A stretch of DNA of 63,283 nt from Mucilaginibacter saanensis (GCF_014200575.1 NZ_JACHBZ010000024.1:1-63283), one strand, 5' to 3'; shown: positions 1 to 9,072, numbered from the stretch's first letter. Notes: a model not told the origin generated them from the sequence alone. Program-made: numbers and translations.

Positions 1-2
1 AA

Positions 3-131
3 CACATACTTGCAGATACGAAAGTTAGCATTACCGATGTATGCTATGAAACCGGTTTTAATAACCTCAATTATTTCATTAAACTATTTAAACGAATAGA
101 AGGGGTTACGCCAACCGCATATCGGAAATAA
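3..131 (+). CDS. AraC-family regulator, C-terminal fragment (cut by window edge)
   Basis: The frame from base 3 to the TAA at 129-131 encodes about 42 residues that match the second helix-turn-helix of AraC/XylS regulators: an ITDVCYETGFNNLNYFIKLFKR stretch (broken here only by the window start) followed by the usual GVTPTAYRK ending. Family members bind promoter DNA through two such helix-turn-helix units. The N-terminal sensing part lies outside the window, so the ligand and target cannot be judged. Confidence 0.85.
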   Translation, partial: HILADTKVSITDVCYETGFNNLNYFIKLFKRIEGVTPTAYRK

Positions 132-569
132 GGATTGAATTATCCGACAATAGTAATCGTCATAATGTGATTGGATTTAAAACATGTCATTTAGCTTTCG
201 AAGCAGCATAAAATTCCCGTAAATGGTGCTCGGATTTCCTGGATTAGGAAAATATTATTATTGTAAAAAAGCAAAGAATTTATTTATAAAAATAACTTGC
301 TTCGGCTTGGTGTTCAGCTTAATAACTGTGTTAAAATTAAAAACGACCGTCTTAATGAACTATAAATGTTGACAGTTTCAACATGCACGATTACGATTCT
401 AGATGAAAAAAATTTCAGCGAAGGTATTTTCGTTATTGACTGTAAGTATTTGATTTATAGATATTTAATTTATTGAGTAGATGTGCGTAGTTTTATTTTC
501 ATCGAAGCCGCTATTTAATTATTTCTTTGTGGCTCAAAAAAATCCAAAGATTTAAACCAAAACAGAATC
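132..569. other. Intergenic stretch with a short signal-peptide-like ORF
   Basis: No full gene is visible. A 16-codon ORF at 403-453 starts MKKISAKVFSLL and stops at once; it could be the remains of a secreted-protein start or a leader peptide. I see no clear terminator and no perfect TAnnTTTG box before the gene at 570. Confidence 0.4.
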
Positions 570-806
570 ATGATTTTACATTTAATTTTAGGGGGACTTG
601 CAGGTTTTTTGGCAGGCAAAGTAATGCGTGGCGAGGGCTACGGATTTATAGTTGATATTTTACTCGGCCTTGCAGGAGGTTGGATTGGGGGATGGGTATT
701 AAGCTTGCTCGGGCTTCATATCCCGGTTTGGAGCTATTTTATTACTGCTTTCTTAGGCGCAGTTTTACTTGTTTGGGTAGGACGGCTTATAAAAGGCAAT
801 AATTAG
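570..806 (+). CDS. GlsB/YeaQ/YmgE-family small membrane protein
   Basis: A 78-residue, very hydrophobic protein with three membrane segments and glycine motifs (GGLAGFLAGKVMRGEGYG near residues 8-25, GLAGGWIGGWV near 33-43). The layout and motifs fit the transglycosylase-associated/GlsB family, small inner-membrane proteins linked to general stress responses whose biochemical activity is unknown. The length is normal for the family. It lies 94 bases before an acidic small gene, and both could belong to one stress-induced unit; that is inference. Confidence 0.85.
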   Translation: MILHLILGGLAGFLAGKVMRGEGYGFIVDILLGLAGGWIGGWVLSLLGLHIPVWSYFITAFLGAVLLVWVGRLIKGNN

Positions 807-900
807 TACTTAACACGATAAATAATAACAGCGCTATTAATAGTAAAGCAGTACAACTTATACATAGAAACAACAAATATTACTTTAAAATTTAAACAAA

Positions 901-1143
901 ATGGATTTTCCTAACTTAACAGACGGCTTTGATCGCATTAAAGATGAATTATTTAATGACGCTAAAGACTTAGGTTCTGATGTAATTGAGGGTAAGACGA
1001 GTCCGAAGGATGCTTTGAATGAGGGTGAAGGAAAAATTATGGATTCGCTTAAAAGCTTCTTTGGATCGAATGATAAAACTGATGATGGTAGCAGTAATGA
1101 TGCAGATGAGGATTCGGATAATGACGATAAAGAAGATAATTAA
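901..1143 (+). CDS. Small acidic protein of unknown function
   Basis: I do not recognise this 80-residue protein. It is strongly acidic, with a C-terminal third made almost only of Asp, Glu, Ser, Asn and Lys (from about residue 57). The N-terminal part looks amphipathic-helical (FDRIKDELFNDAKDLGSDVIEGK). No signal peptide or membrane segment is seen, so it is probably cytosolic. Its place after a GlsB-like gene and before a KDGT-type secreted peptide remnant suggests a stress-related set of small proteins. Start ATG directly follows an A-rich leader without Shine-Dalgarno, common in this phylum. Confidence 0.6.
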   Translation: MDFPNLTDGFDRIKDELFNDAKDLGSDVIEGKTSPKDALNEGEGKIMDSLKSFFGSNDKTDDGSSNDADEDSDNDDKEDN

Positions 1144-1192
1144 TTCTGCACTTAAACCAATGCAAATTAGCCAGTTGAATATAAACTAATAA

Positions 1193-1418
1193 ATGTAAGA
1201 AAAAAATACTTTCCGTACTTATGCTTGCAGGAATGAGCTTTGGTACAATCGCTACATCTTATACATTAGCCGTATCTACTCAAGATTCGAAACATTAAAA
1301 AAAGGATGGCACATCCGATAAGCGTTTTAAAGAGAATAAGAAACACCTCACCAAAAATGGCATGCCTGATATGAGGTATAAAGCTAATAATCCAAACGCT
1401 GGAAAAAGAAACAAGTAA
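1193..1418 (+). pseudogene. Broken small secreted protein of the KKDGTPDxRYK type
   Basis: After the ATG at 1193 there is one extra T at 1196; the shifted frame then reads KKKILSVLMLAGMSFGTIATS, a signal peptide, and runs to 1418 with one in-frame TAA at 1296-1298. Beyond that stop the same frame continues KKDGTSDKRFKENKKHLTKNG and GMPDMRYKANN, the lysine-rich repeat typical of small exported proteins in Sphingobacteriaceae (family recognised from memory; function unknown). Two independent lesions argue for a dead gene rather than recoding. A terminator follows at 1439. Confidence 0.65.
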
Positions 1419-1438
1419 TTATGAATTTAAGCAATGAA

Positions 1439-1466
1439 ACGCCAGGGTATCACACCTGGCGTTTTC
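1439..1466 (+). terminator. Rho-independent terminator
   Basis: Stem ACGCCAGG / CCTGGCGT (1439-1446 and 1455-1462) with an 8-nt loop and a following TTTT run. It closes the transcript of the secreted-peptide remnant just upstream. Confidence 0.85.
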
Positions 1467-1568
1467 TATATAAAACTTTTTAAATTCAAAGATTTTTTGA
1501 GACGTTAGAAAAGAGCTATCCCTAACTTGATATGATCGATCCGCTCTCCAACTGTTTTCAATAACAAA

Positions 1569-1757
1569 GTGATCACTGAGGACTATTACAATGTTGATTA
1601 CAAAATGATAGCAATTTATACTTTGAATTCATGTTTAAGTGGCGTAAATTCAGTTGTCTTCTATTACAAAAGCATTAATTCTCGTTATGCCGTTGAGTAT
1701 ATGGAGATTAATAATGAAGGTAAAATTACATCGGTTAGCGTTCGTTATAGTTTCTGA
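1569..1757 (+). pseudogene. NTF2/SnoaL-like protein, C-terminal remnant
   Basis: A frame opening at GTG 1569 encodes 62 residues ending YAVEYMEINNEGKITSVSVRYSF. The alternating pattern (VVFYYKSINSRYAVEYMEINNEGKI) resembles the last strands of the NTF2-like/SnoaL fold. The upstream half expected for that fold is missing because the frame is closed by TGA at 1533-1535. I read it as a truncated copy; a genuine 62-residue gene cannot be excluded. Confidence 0.35.
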
Positions 1758-1829
1758 TAATTTTAATAAAACCTATTCCAAAAAAAACGGTCATTACATT
1801 GAAATAATTGGACTATTATGACCTGTATT

Positions 1830-1970
1830 TTAGGCTGCTTTATCAGGTTTTTTATGATCCATAATTGGTAACTGGTGCAGTGATTCCTCCGAAATTTCTT
1901 TTGCCTGCAATAGCGATAGTTCACTATCGATGAGATCTTCAATATTTCTTTTAATCTTCAGGTAGTTTTC
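1830..1970 (-). pseudogene. Short antisense-strand coding remnant
   Basis: The minus strand holds 46 codons reading KIKRNIEDLIDSELSLLQAK and ending HKKPDKAA, with amino-acid-like composition but no start codon: a TAA lies directly before its first codon. It looks like the C-terminus of a lost gene of unknown family. The rest of 1758-2134 shows nothing else. Confidence 0.3.
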
Positions 1971-2134
1971 TTAAATTTTCTGAGCAGTTACCTTTTTTAT
2001 CATCTGAATTGGCTTATAGGCTAAAAGTAACCCTAAAAGAACAGGCTAATGTAACGAACGAAACTGTCGTACCATGCTTCATTAGTTGCAGTAGTTCTTA
2101 CTCCCGATTAATTGAAAACAAACGAGTAGAAAAA

Positions 2135-2494
2135 ATGAAAAATAAAACACTTTTGACCCTTATCTCTTTTAGTTTAATATTCGGCTCCTGCGATAACGAC
2201 AGTTCCCAAGAAAAGCATTATAAAAGAGGTGAAACGATGAAAAATATTGCTACTTTTTCGGTAGAATACGTTTGTGATATTTTAAAGGATACAACGTTAG
2301 TAATTGCAGATTCAAGAATTTTGTTAACTACAAATTCAGGCAAAAGCTGGCATTCAATCAAAGAGTTTCCGGTAATAAATCAAGTTACCGTAGACGATAA
2401 AAATACAATTTGGGTCATCTATTATTGGGGAGGTATTCACGAACCTGGAGGGTCAGTGCTTATGAAAAGTAGCGATTGGGTTTTAACTTGCTAA
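2135..2494 (+). pseudogene. Truncated lipoprotein with an Asp-box (BNR) repeat
   Basis: Starting at ATG 2135 the protein opens MKNKTLLTLISFSLIFGSC, a lipoprotein signal with Cys as the acylation site, followed by a charged linker. Around residues 65-80 ILLTTNSGKSWHSI is an Asp-box blade motif of beta-propellers (sialidase/photosystem-assembly type). A second blade begins (VLMKSSDWV) where SSDxGxTW would be expected, but the frame ends at TGC-TAA. The 119-residue product is far too short for a propeller, so this is probably a frameshifted or truncated gene. A longer in-frame start at 2009 lacks a signal peptide and is unlikely. Confidence 0.45.
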
Positions 2495-2762
2495 TCGTTT
2501 CAAATCATCCAAAAAGCGGTTCGATATCTTTTCCCTACGGGCGTATCCCTTCGCCAAAGGATATTATTGCTAGTCGTCTGCGTAGCTTGAACCATTTTTG
2601 CGGGAATTATGTCGTTGGGTTATTAAGTACATTTTAGTACTATACTTAGTTAAATCAACCGATAAAGTTAAGACGTTCAAGTGGCGGGATTTGAGCTTTT
2701 TTTTAAAATTTATCCCAGCTCTGAGTGCCGCAATTATTACCGGTACGTTAACTGAATTACTG

Positions 2763-4460
2763 ATGCAAAGATTTAAAGCACGCGTATCTTATCTATTCCT
2801 TTGTTTTTTCTTATTAATAGGTAATAAATTGTGGGCCCAGGCACTCTCTGAGCCGATTGTTAAAAAGGTTAATGCCCTTTTTGAAAATTGGGACAAAACT
2901 CAAAGTCCCGGCGGCGTCGTAGGTATTGTCAAACGACACACTTATTTTCTCCAACGGATATGGTATGGCAAATTTGGAATATACTATACCCAATTTACCA
3001 GAAACTATATACCATTTGGCATCTGTATCTAAACAATTCACAGCTTATGCCATTATTTTGCTTGCGCAACAAGGTAAGCTTAACTTAGACGATGACATCC
3101 GCAAATATCTCCCGTGGTTTCCAAATCTCAGGAGAAAAATAACCATTCATCATCTCCTAAATCATACAAGCGGAATAAGGGATCAGTGGCAATTACTCGC
3201 CATAACAGGTACCAGACTGGATGATGTAATTACCCAGGACCAAATCATTAAAATACTAAGTAAACAACAGGAGCTTAATTTTAACCCTGGAGATGCGTTT
3301 AATTATTCTAATAGCGGTTTTACTCTATTAGCGGAAATTGTAAAATCGGTATCCGGCCTGTCCCTAAGAAAATTTACCGACTCAGCAATTTTTAAACCTT
3401 TGGGAATGACAAGCACGCATTTTCATGATGATTATACCGAGATTGAAAAGAATCGATCTTATTCTTATGACAGGAAAGGGGCTTTTGGTTTTAAAAACAG
3501 TATTTTAAGCTATTCGACTGACGGGCCTACCAGTCTTTTTTCAAATGTTCCCGATCTGTCTAAATGGATCATGAACTTTTATAATGCAAAGGTAGGGGGA
3601 GATCGTGCGATTGCAAATCTTACTCAACGGGGCAGACTCAATAACGGGCAACAATTAGGTTATGGGGAAGGGATCTTTTCGGCAACCTACAAAGGGTGGA
3701 AACAATATTGGCATAACGGAGCGGATGCCGGCTACCGGACCTTTATAAGCATTTTTTCCGGATCTAAAAATGGGTATCATTGTTTTAAGCAATTTAAGCG
3801 AAATTAGCTCTCAGGAAAAGGCCAACCAAATAGCTGACCTTTTGATAAATGATGAGATCTCGCAAAACATTCCAAAGGAAAAAGAAAAAAAGAGAGAGTC
3901 AAAAGTATCCGCTGAAGACCAGGCAATGTTAAAGGAACAACTGGGTAACTATATTAGCGAAACAGGAAATACGTTAAGTTTAGAACTTAAACAGGGTGAT
4001 TTATATTGTACCACCTGGAACAATACATTTCTAATGATGAAAGACTCGGATAATACTTTTTCCATGCTGTATGCACACGATATTCAATTGAAATTCGACC
4101 CGTCATTCAAGGATCAAACGGTAATAATGCACGCATATGATGAAACATTTCACTTTGCCAAATATCAGAAAGAGTCCGCATTGGATAATAAAAGTATGCG
4201 GGAATTTACCGGTAATTATTATAGTCCCGAACTCGATTGCAGCTACGGAATAAAGCTGAAGGATAACCAGCTTTATTTAACAAATAACAAATAACAAATA
4301 TAATGATACCAAATTGACCCTAACAGGCACTGATCATCTGCTCAATGAAAATTGGTGGATGAATCATTTGTTAATGATCAGGAATAATGCACACCAGATT
4401 ATCGGCTTTGAGGTCAATAGCGGGAGGGTTATGCATTTGAAGTTTCTTAAAAGAAAGTAA
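2763..4460 (+). pseudogene. Serine hydrolase (class C beta-lactamase-like), three frameshifts
   Basis: Read across three frames this is one gene: signal peptide (MQRFKARVSYLFLCFFLL), the penicillin-binding-protein/beta-lactamase fold (PF00144) with catalytic SVSK motif (LASVSKQFTAYAI), Y-x-N (FNYSNSGFTLLAEI) and HNG (YWHNGADAGYRTFIS), then a C-terminal lipocalin-like region. Frame breaks occur near 2930 (after GIVKR), near 3755 (T run before CCGG), and at the triple AACAAAT repeat at 4279-4299. After the last break the frame continues YNDTKLTLTGTDHLLNENWW to a TAA at 4458-4460. Family members cleave D-amino-acid peptides or esters in the periplasm; this copy should be inactive unless the breaks are sequencing errors. 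Confidence 0.8.
4279..4299 (+). repeat. Tandem repeat (AACAAAT) x3 causing a frameshift
   Basis: Three perfect copies of the 7-mer AACAAAT lie inside the serine hydrolase gene. With two copies the frame would read straight through (LTNNKYNDTKLT); the third copy shifts the frame and gives an early stop. This is the signature of slipped-strand expansion. Confidence 0.85.
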
Positions 4461-4493
4461 ATCGACCGTAACGAGGATCTTTGAACCTTCACC

Positions 4494-4532
4494 GCTGCAC
4501 CGGATACTAGAGCAAGGCGCATCCGGTGCAGC
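4494..4532. repeat. 12-bp inverted repeat
   Basis: Perfect arms GCTGCACCGGAT and ATCCGGTGCAGC separated by 15 nt, 34 bases after the serine hydrolase remnant. No T run follows, so it is either a degenerate terminator or a protein-binding/mobile-element dyad. The rest of the 4461-4824 gap shows nothing else I can support. Confidence 0.6.
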
Positions 4533-4824
4533 CTGGCAACCAATGACGAGGATGCCAGATACTTCTGCCGCTTTGCTGAACAGTGTTTGTTATGAGTACC
4601 ATATTTAATAATTTAAAAAGATTTTTGTTTAACTGTGATATGCTTTTTCAACTATTCAAGTATATCAGGAGAGGTATACACTAAGTCAATTCATTGATAC
4701 AAGCGTCCTCTCCTTTACACCTTAGCTAAAATCAGTAAAGGTGAGTGCATAAAGGAAGTGAGGCTTTAGGGGCTTAAATTGTTTTGCACTTATTTATAAA
4801 TATCATAAAGCCAGGAGAAATTTA

Positions 4825-4853
4825 TTGTTCATACGCAATAACCTGTATCTTTG
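4825..4853 (+). promoter_or_regulatory. Bacteroidota-type promoter for the Crp/Fnr gene
   Basis: TTG at 4825-4827, an 18-nt spacer, and TATCTTTG (4846-4853) matching the TAnnTTTG -7 consensus of the phylum. The regulator starts at GTG 4895. Confidence 0.65.
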
Positions 4854-4894
4854 TTCGAATTCGGAATTATATACCTTGCAGTTGAATTTTCTTA

Positions 4895-5479
4895 GTGAAT
4901 TTTAATCATATAACTAATATTGTAAATGGGATCAGGCGCTACTATCCTGTTTCAGATCTTTCTATCAATGTCTTAATCAAGCATCTGACCCTGCATCAAC
5001 TTCCCAAACACCACTTTCTTACTGAAGTCGGACACAAGGATAGAAATGCTTATTTCATCGAGAAAGGTTGTACCCGCACGTACCTGCTCATCGACAGGAA
5101 GGAAGTTACAAACTGGTTCAGCGTAGAGGGCGACTTTACCTTCTCTTCCAATTCGCTTTATCATCAAACGCAGGGGTTTGAATATGTTGAATTACTGGAA
5201 GAGTCAGTTATTTATTCGATACCCATCCCGGTACTCAACAGGCTCTATGAAACCAATATCGAAATTGCGAACTGGGGGAGGGTCATTCATCAGGAAGTAT
5301 TACTCAGGATGCAGTCGTTACGGATAGAGCGCTTATCATTAACAGCAAAGGAGCGTTATGAAAGATTTATTATCGGGAATCCCGGTTTGATCAATCGTGT
5401 AAACTTAGGCTTTATAGCCTCATATCTAGGGATGACCCAACAATATTTAAGCACCTTACGTGCAGAAATACGATTTTAA
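4895..5479 (+). CDS. Crp/Fnr-family transcriptional regulator
   Basis: A 194-residue protein with an N-terminal cyclic-nucleotide-binding-type beta barrel (KHHFLTEVGHKDRNAYFIEKG, residues about 38-58) and a C-terminal helix-turn-helix (LGFIASYLGMTQQYLSTLRAEI, about 172-193). This is the usual size of short Bacteroidota Crp/Fnr proteins, which bind a small effector through the barrel and DNA as dimers. The start is GTG; it follows the TATCTTTG box by about 40 nt. The next gene, an acetyltransferase, has its own -7 box, so this regulator may control it; that is inference. Confidence 0.85.
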   Translation: MNFNHITNIVNGIRRYYPVSDLSINVLIKHLTLHQLPKHHFLTEVGHKDRNAYFIEKGCTRTYLLIDRKEVTNWFSVEGDFTFSSNSLYHQTQGFEYVELLEESVIYSIPIPVLNRLYETNIEIANWGRVIHQEVLLRMQSLRIERLSLTAKERYERFIIGNPGLINRVNLGFIASYLGMTQQYLSTLRAEIRF

Positions 5480-5511
5480 GATAGATGAAAATTTTAATGC
5501 TTTTGCATTGA

Positions 5512-5519
5512 TACATTTG
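5512..5519 (+). promoter_or_regulatory. -7 box TACATTTG
   Basis: Exact TAnnTTTG match 18 nt before the ATG at 5538, implying a very short leader for the acetyltransferase gene. No clear -33 TTG at the right distance. Confidence 0.5.
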
Positions 5520-5537
5520 CCGCATAAACTTTGGTAA

Positions 5538-6152
5538 ATGAAAACTGAACTGGAAAAATGCCTGGCAGGCGAAATATTCAACACTTCCGATCCTGATCTT
5601 CAAAGCCTGATTCACACTGCCCGGGCATTAACTAAAACCTACAATAACACCATTAGTACGGATGCGCAGCAACGCACAGATATTCTTTCTGCGCTCTTCG
5701 CAACTTTAGGTAACAACGTTAATATTGATACCCCGTTTTACTGCGATTATGGCAGGCATATTTCTGTAGGTAATAACGTGATTATTAATATCAATTGCAC
5801 TTTTGTTGATTGCAACCGCATTGAAATTGGTAATAATGTACTGATCGCATCCAATGTACAGATTTACACGGCAACTCATCCGGTAGATATGATTGAACGG
5901 CTGGTTGAAAACTGGATGCCTACTGATGACATCCCCTATTTTAGGACCTATGCGTTGCCGGTGAAGATCAATGATAATGTTTGGATTGGAGCCGGCGTGA
6001 TTATCTTACCCGGCGTAACCATAGGCCGGAATTCCGTAATTGGCGCCGGTAGCGTTGTCACTAAATCTATTCCTAATAATTCGGTTGCAGTTGGGAATCC
6101 TTGCCGTGTAATCCGTTCTTTGGGTGACAGGGATGTGAGTTCATTAATGTAA
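5538..6152 (+). CDS. Sugar O-acetyltransferase (maltose/galactoside acetyltransferase family)
   Basis: A 204-residue left-handed beta-helix enzyme. The N-terminal helical Mac domain (GEIFNTSDPDLQSLIHTARAL) is followed by hexapeptide repeats (ISVGNNVIININ, IEIGNNVLIASNVQIYT, VKINDNVWIGAGVIILPGVTIG). The YTATHPVD segment carries the catalytic His of the LacA/Maa/NodL family, which moves acetyl from acetyl-CoA to a sugar hydroxyl in the cytosol. The C-terminal VAVGNPCRVIR is standard. It ends 11 bases before a HAD phosphatase gene, so the two are probably co-transcribed. Confidence 0.9.
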   Translation: MKTELEKCLAGEIFNTSDPDLQSLIHTARALTKTYNNTISTDAQQRTDILSALFATLGNNVNIDTPFYCDYGRHISVGNNVIININCTFVDCNRIEIGNNVLIASNVQIYTATHPVDMIERLVENWMPTDDIPYFRTYALPVKINDNVWIGAGVIILPGVTIGRNSVIGAGSVVTKSIPNNSVAVGNPCRVIRSLGDRDVSSLM

Positions 6153-6163
6153 TCCATCAAAAG

Positions 6164-6811
6164 ATGAAAAAGATCAAGGCTGTTATATTTGATTTAGATG
6201 GCACTCTGGCGAATACGTTGCCCTTGTGTATCAGGTCCTTTAGGGAATCCGTACAACCTCTCATCAACCGCCAGATATCGGACGGAGATATCATGGCCAC
6301 ATTCGGCCCCTCTGAAGAAGGAACAATTATGGCGCTGGCGCCTGACCATTACCAAATGGGTATTTCTCATTATTTGAGGTACTATAAGGCTTTTCATGAA
6401 ATGTGCCCAGCTCCATTTGATGGAATACCTGAGTTGCTTATGCTATTACAAGATAAAAATATTGAAACAACGATGGTTACGGGTAAAGGGTTTCACAGCA
6501 CGGTAATTTCATTAGAATATTTAAAACTTGAACGCTTTTTTAACTTCATCGAAACAGGCTCTCCAGCCGGACCCAGAAAAGCAGATGGCATTCAGGCGAT
6601 ATTAAATGCACTGCCCGGTATCAAAAAAGATGAGTTTATATATGTAGGCGATGCACCGGGCGATATAATAGCCAGTAGAAAAGTGGGAATTCCGGTTGTG
6701 GCTGCCGCCTGGGCTGAAACGGCGGAACCTGAGCTTTTGAAAAGACATGAACCAGATCATTTATTTTATGCTGTAGCAGATTTTTCAACCTGGTTATCTA
6801 AGCACCTTTAA
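6164..6811 (+). CDS. HAD-superfamily hydrolase (phosphatase)
   Basis: A 215-residue haloacid-dehalogenase-type phosphatase. Motif I is VIFDLDGTLANTLPL (nucleophile D10, acid D12), motif II MVTGKG, motif III the Lys in GPRKADG, and motif IV YVGDAPGDI. The cap is the small helical type of phosphoglycolate-phosphatase-like members. The substrate cannot be told from sequence; partnering with a sugar acetyltransferase hints at a sugar phosphate or nucleotide. A hairpin terminator follows 13 bases downstream. Confidence 0.9.
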   Translation: MKKIKAVIFDLDGTLANTLPLCIRSFRESVQPLINRQISDGDIMATFGPSEEGTIMALAPDHYQMGISHYLRYYKAFHEMCPAPFDGIPELLMLLQDKNIETTMVTGKGFHSTVISLEYLKLERFFNFIETGSPAGPRKADGIQAILNALPGIKKDEFIYVGDAPGDIIASRKVGIPVVAAAWAETAEPELLKRHEPDHLFYAVADFSTWLSKHL

Positions 6812-6823
6812 ATATTAAATTGC

Positions 6824-6854
6824 AAAAGCCTCAAACCGAAAGATTGGGGCTTTT
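6824..6854. terminator. Bidirectional hairpin terminator
   Basis: Arms AAAAGCCTCAA and TTGGGGCTTTT (one G-U pair) with a 9-nt loop. The A-run/T-run flanks can work in both directions; it ends the acetyltransferase-HAD transcript. Confidence 0.8.
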
Positions 6855-7330
6855 ATTCTAATTCTAAACCATCGCCTTTTGCGGTAGCTTAGGGTGGAGG
6901 CTATGCTAGAACTGTTATCTTAGTATTTTTAACCAGTTATAAAAAATTATCACATAGCTTTATTATTGCGTGTACTACATCGTGTGGACTCCAGATATCG
7001 TTTTAGGGTTTTGACGGATATCGTTGCGGATGTATCAGAAAACAAGATACGTGCGATATGCGTGGAAAGATGTCGAGATATTGGAGATGATACAAATAAT
7101 ATCAAAACTTCGTCTATTAGTATCGAATTAATTAATAACTTTTATAACACAATAGATTACTTAATATCATAGTTATATAATTATATTTTAAAAATGTATT
7201 ATTCCGTACTTTAATTTAAATTGGCGGTATTGTAGCATAAAAGATAATGATCGTACTCTGCTTTGCTATGCATTCAGAAAAGAGACTCAAAACTCCAAAA
7301 ATAGAAATAATAAACTTTAAATCATCTCCC
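6855..7330. other. Intergenic stretch without supported features
   Basis: A 68-codon frame at 6966-7172 has no recognisable motif and low protein-likeness. I see no RNA gene or hairpin. Confidence 0.4.
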
Positions 7331-7597
7331 ATGTTTATAAACAAAATTTTACAATGGATGAAATATTGTATTCTTGTAATCTTACTGTCATCGACGCTGA
7401 TTTTATTAAACGCCTGTCATGTATCCGATAAGAAGAATCACGAGAAAAATGATAGCGTAGCAAATCAACGGTTATTTATGAAAGGTTTGAAAGACACCAT
7501 ACGGGAGATACCTACAGCGCGTGATACTGCGCATTCAATTGATACAATTCCCACGAGCAAACCTGATTCAAACCAAAAAATGCCGGTTGTCCATTGA
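7331..7597 (+). CDS. Small lipoprotein of unknown function
   Basis: From ATG 7331 the protein has 88 residues; another usable ATG is 7358 (MKYCILVILLSSTLILLNAC). The signal peptide ends in a good lipobox LLNAC, so the mature protein is probably a lipid-anchored envelope peptide. The mature part is short and polar (charged, then a run of Thr/Ile/Pro) and matches nothing I know. An upstream in-frame start at 7247 would put a polar segment before the signal peptide and is less likely. Confidence 0.5.
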   Translation: MFINKILQWMKYCILVILLSSTLILLNACHVSDKKNHEKNDSVANQRLFMKGLKDTIREIPTARDTAHSIDTIPTSKPDSNQKMPVVH

Positions 7598-7836
7598 CTC
7601 GCTAATTAAAAATTTATAATTTTCGGCAGCGAGATTATTGAATTAAGCCCTCGCTAAGGATTAATTTTGGCTTCACAAAAATGGTTATCTTGTAAGCTTA
7701 AGTAGGACTGTGTTTGTGAAACAAATATTCTCTATGACTGACTATCTTCGAGTACTGAATACCACCCAATTGAAGAGTTAAGGAAGATTAAATTAAAATC
7801 CAGGAATAGATACAGAATATACGAAGGAATAAGCCA

Positions 7837-8057
7837 TTAGTTTTCTACTTTAACGGACTTCAAAAGTGTCTTGAACTCTTCATTTAGCAATTTTAATTCC
7901 TCATTTTAATTCAGGATAAGTTCGCCGGTATTCATTCTTTTGATATTGTTAAAAGAGGTGTTCTTGAGGTAATTTCCAAGACAGTGATATCCTCCGATAT
8001 ATCACGATTGGCAATACATTGGTTGTAGTAAAAAAGGTACACGATAGGCTCACTCAT
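7837..8057 (-). pseudogene. Broken small gene, unknown family
   Basis: The minus strand starts ATG at 8057 and reads MSEPIVYLFYYNQC, stops, and in another frame continues NEELKLLNEEFKTLLKSVKVEN to a TAA at 7837. The second half looks like a coiled-coil C-terminus. At least one frameshift and one nonsense codon separate the halves. The surrounding bases 7598-7836 and 8058-8248 show nothing else. Confidence 0.3.
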
Positions 8058-8248
8058 AACTACCCATTTTATTTTTTTGATCTTGGCAGGTTAAGTGAAT
8101 AATTTCTTCGGAGGAATTGGTACAACAGATACCGGTTATAGAAAATAAGGAACCTGATAAATCCGCGGAAAATGCGGGCCACTAGAACCCAACTATTTCA
8201 ATGTAAGCATTTTGGTTGTTGGACTATAAATAGACAGACGCTCCACCT

Positions 8249-8509
8249 TTATCCGTTGCATTGTAGCGTATCAGCTAATTTTACGCTTAACTCCCGATCT
8301 CCCATTGGCTGGCCATGCAGAGCCGCCACTACCTTTACCGCATCCTGTTCCGTTGCCATTTCGATAAACGCATAGCCTTTACAGATGCAGGTTTTCTTAT
8401 CCCGTACGATCTTTCATCACCCTGATATCACCGTGAGGCGCTACCAATTGGGCAAGTGCCATTTCGTCCATTTCTAATGGGATCCCCCGAAAAATAATTT
8501 CATTGCCAT
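8249..8509 (-). pseudogene. RNA-recognition-motif (RRM) protein, frameshifted
   Basis: Joining frames on the minus strand gives a small RRM protein: MAMKLFF-RGIPLEMDEMALAQLVAPHGDI, then DKKTCICKGYAFIEMATEQDAVKVV and AALHGQPMGDRELSVKLAD. KGYAFIEM is an RNP1 motif and LFFRGI is RNP2. Small single-RRM proteins are common in Bacteroidota and bind single-stranded RNA. Breaks occur after RNP2 (one base short in the C run, about 8487) and before DKKT (about 8400), so the gene is dead unless both are sequencing errors. Confidence 0.75.
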
Positions 8510-8529
8510 TACAGTGCAAATATAAACAA

Positions 8530-8661
8530 AGCCCGGCCGATCACTTCCTGCTAAATGATGTGTTGAAAGACAGGTTAAAATCCGCGCAGGTCGATAAAGA
8601 AGTGCGCGGCTGGGATCATAGCAGCGACCATGCTCCTGTTTGGATTGAAATAACTGATTAA
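8530..8661 (+). pseudogene. Exonuclease III C-terminal remnant
   Basis: Forty-three codons reading DHFLLNDVLKDRLKSAQVDK and GWDHSSDHAPVWIEITD end at TAA 8659-8661. The DHSSDHAPVW block is the C-terminal catalytic His segment of the Xth/APE endonuclease-exonuclease-phosphatase fold. Everything upstream of it is missing and the fragment abuts the RRM remnant. A second, longer remnant of the same family lies at 13095-13523. Confidence 0.7.
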
Positions 8662-8673
8662 AATCCTGCTGTA

Positions 8674-9072
8674 TTAAAGCTTGTCACCAGCCTTTTGAGC
8701 AATATCCTTTGCTTCCTGCTTTGGAATATGTTTGCGCAGCACCGCATACAGATTATCCAAATCGAAAGGCTTGGGTATGTAATCATCAAACCCATGCCCG
8801 TCATACTCATCATTGATGTTGCTGTTGCAGCTCAGGGCGATCACCGGCAAATGCGGGTAGACCGCTTTGATCTGGTGGCAGATTTGAACACATATTTTGC
8901 CATCAAGCTTGTAATCCAGCATGATAACGTGCGGTTTCAATTTCTTGATCATATCCATAAAATTGCTTTCAAAATCTTGTACAGAATAAACTTGGTAATT
9001 TTCCATCTGCAAAGCGATGGTAAGGATGTCAAGAATTGATTGGTCGGTATCCTGTATAATGACAGTCTCCAT
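8674..9072 (-). CDS. Single-domain response regulator (CheY-like)
   Basis: A 132-residue receiver domain without output domain: acidic pocket QDTDQ near residues 8-11, phospho-acceptor Asp 53 (VIMLDYKLDG), conserved Lys 101 (YIPKPFD). Such stand-alone receivers relay phosphate within two-component networks. The only kinase sequence near it is a C-terminal remnant at 9175-9318 on the same strand, so the partner kinase seems lost here. ATG at 9072. Confidence 0.85.
   Translation of the reverse strand: METVIIQDTDQSILDILTIALQMENYQVYSVQDFESNFMDMIKKLKPHVIMLDYKLDGKICVQICHQIKAVYPHLPVIALSCNSNINDEYDGHGFDDYIPKPFDLDNLYAVLRKHIPKQEAKDIAQKAGDKL

Noticed and set aside
2009..2134. Upstream extension of the Asp-box lipoprotein
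   Set aside because: It would place 42 residues without signal features before a clear lipoprotein signal peptide.
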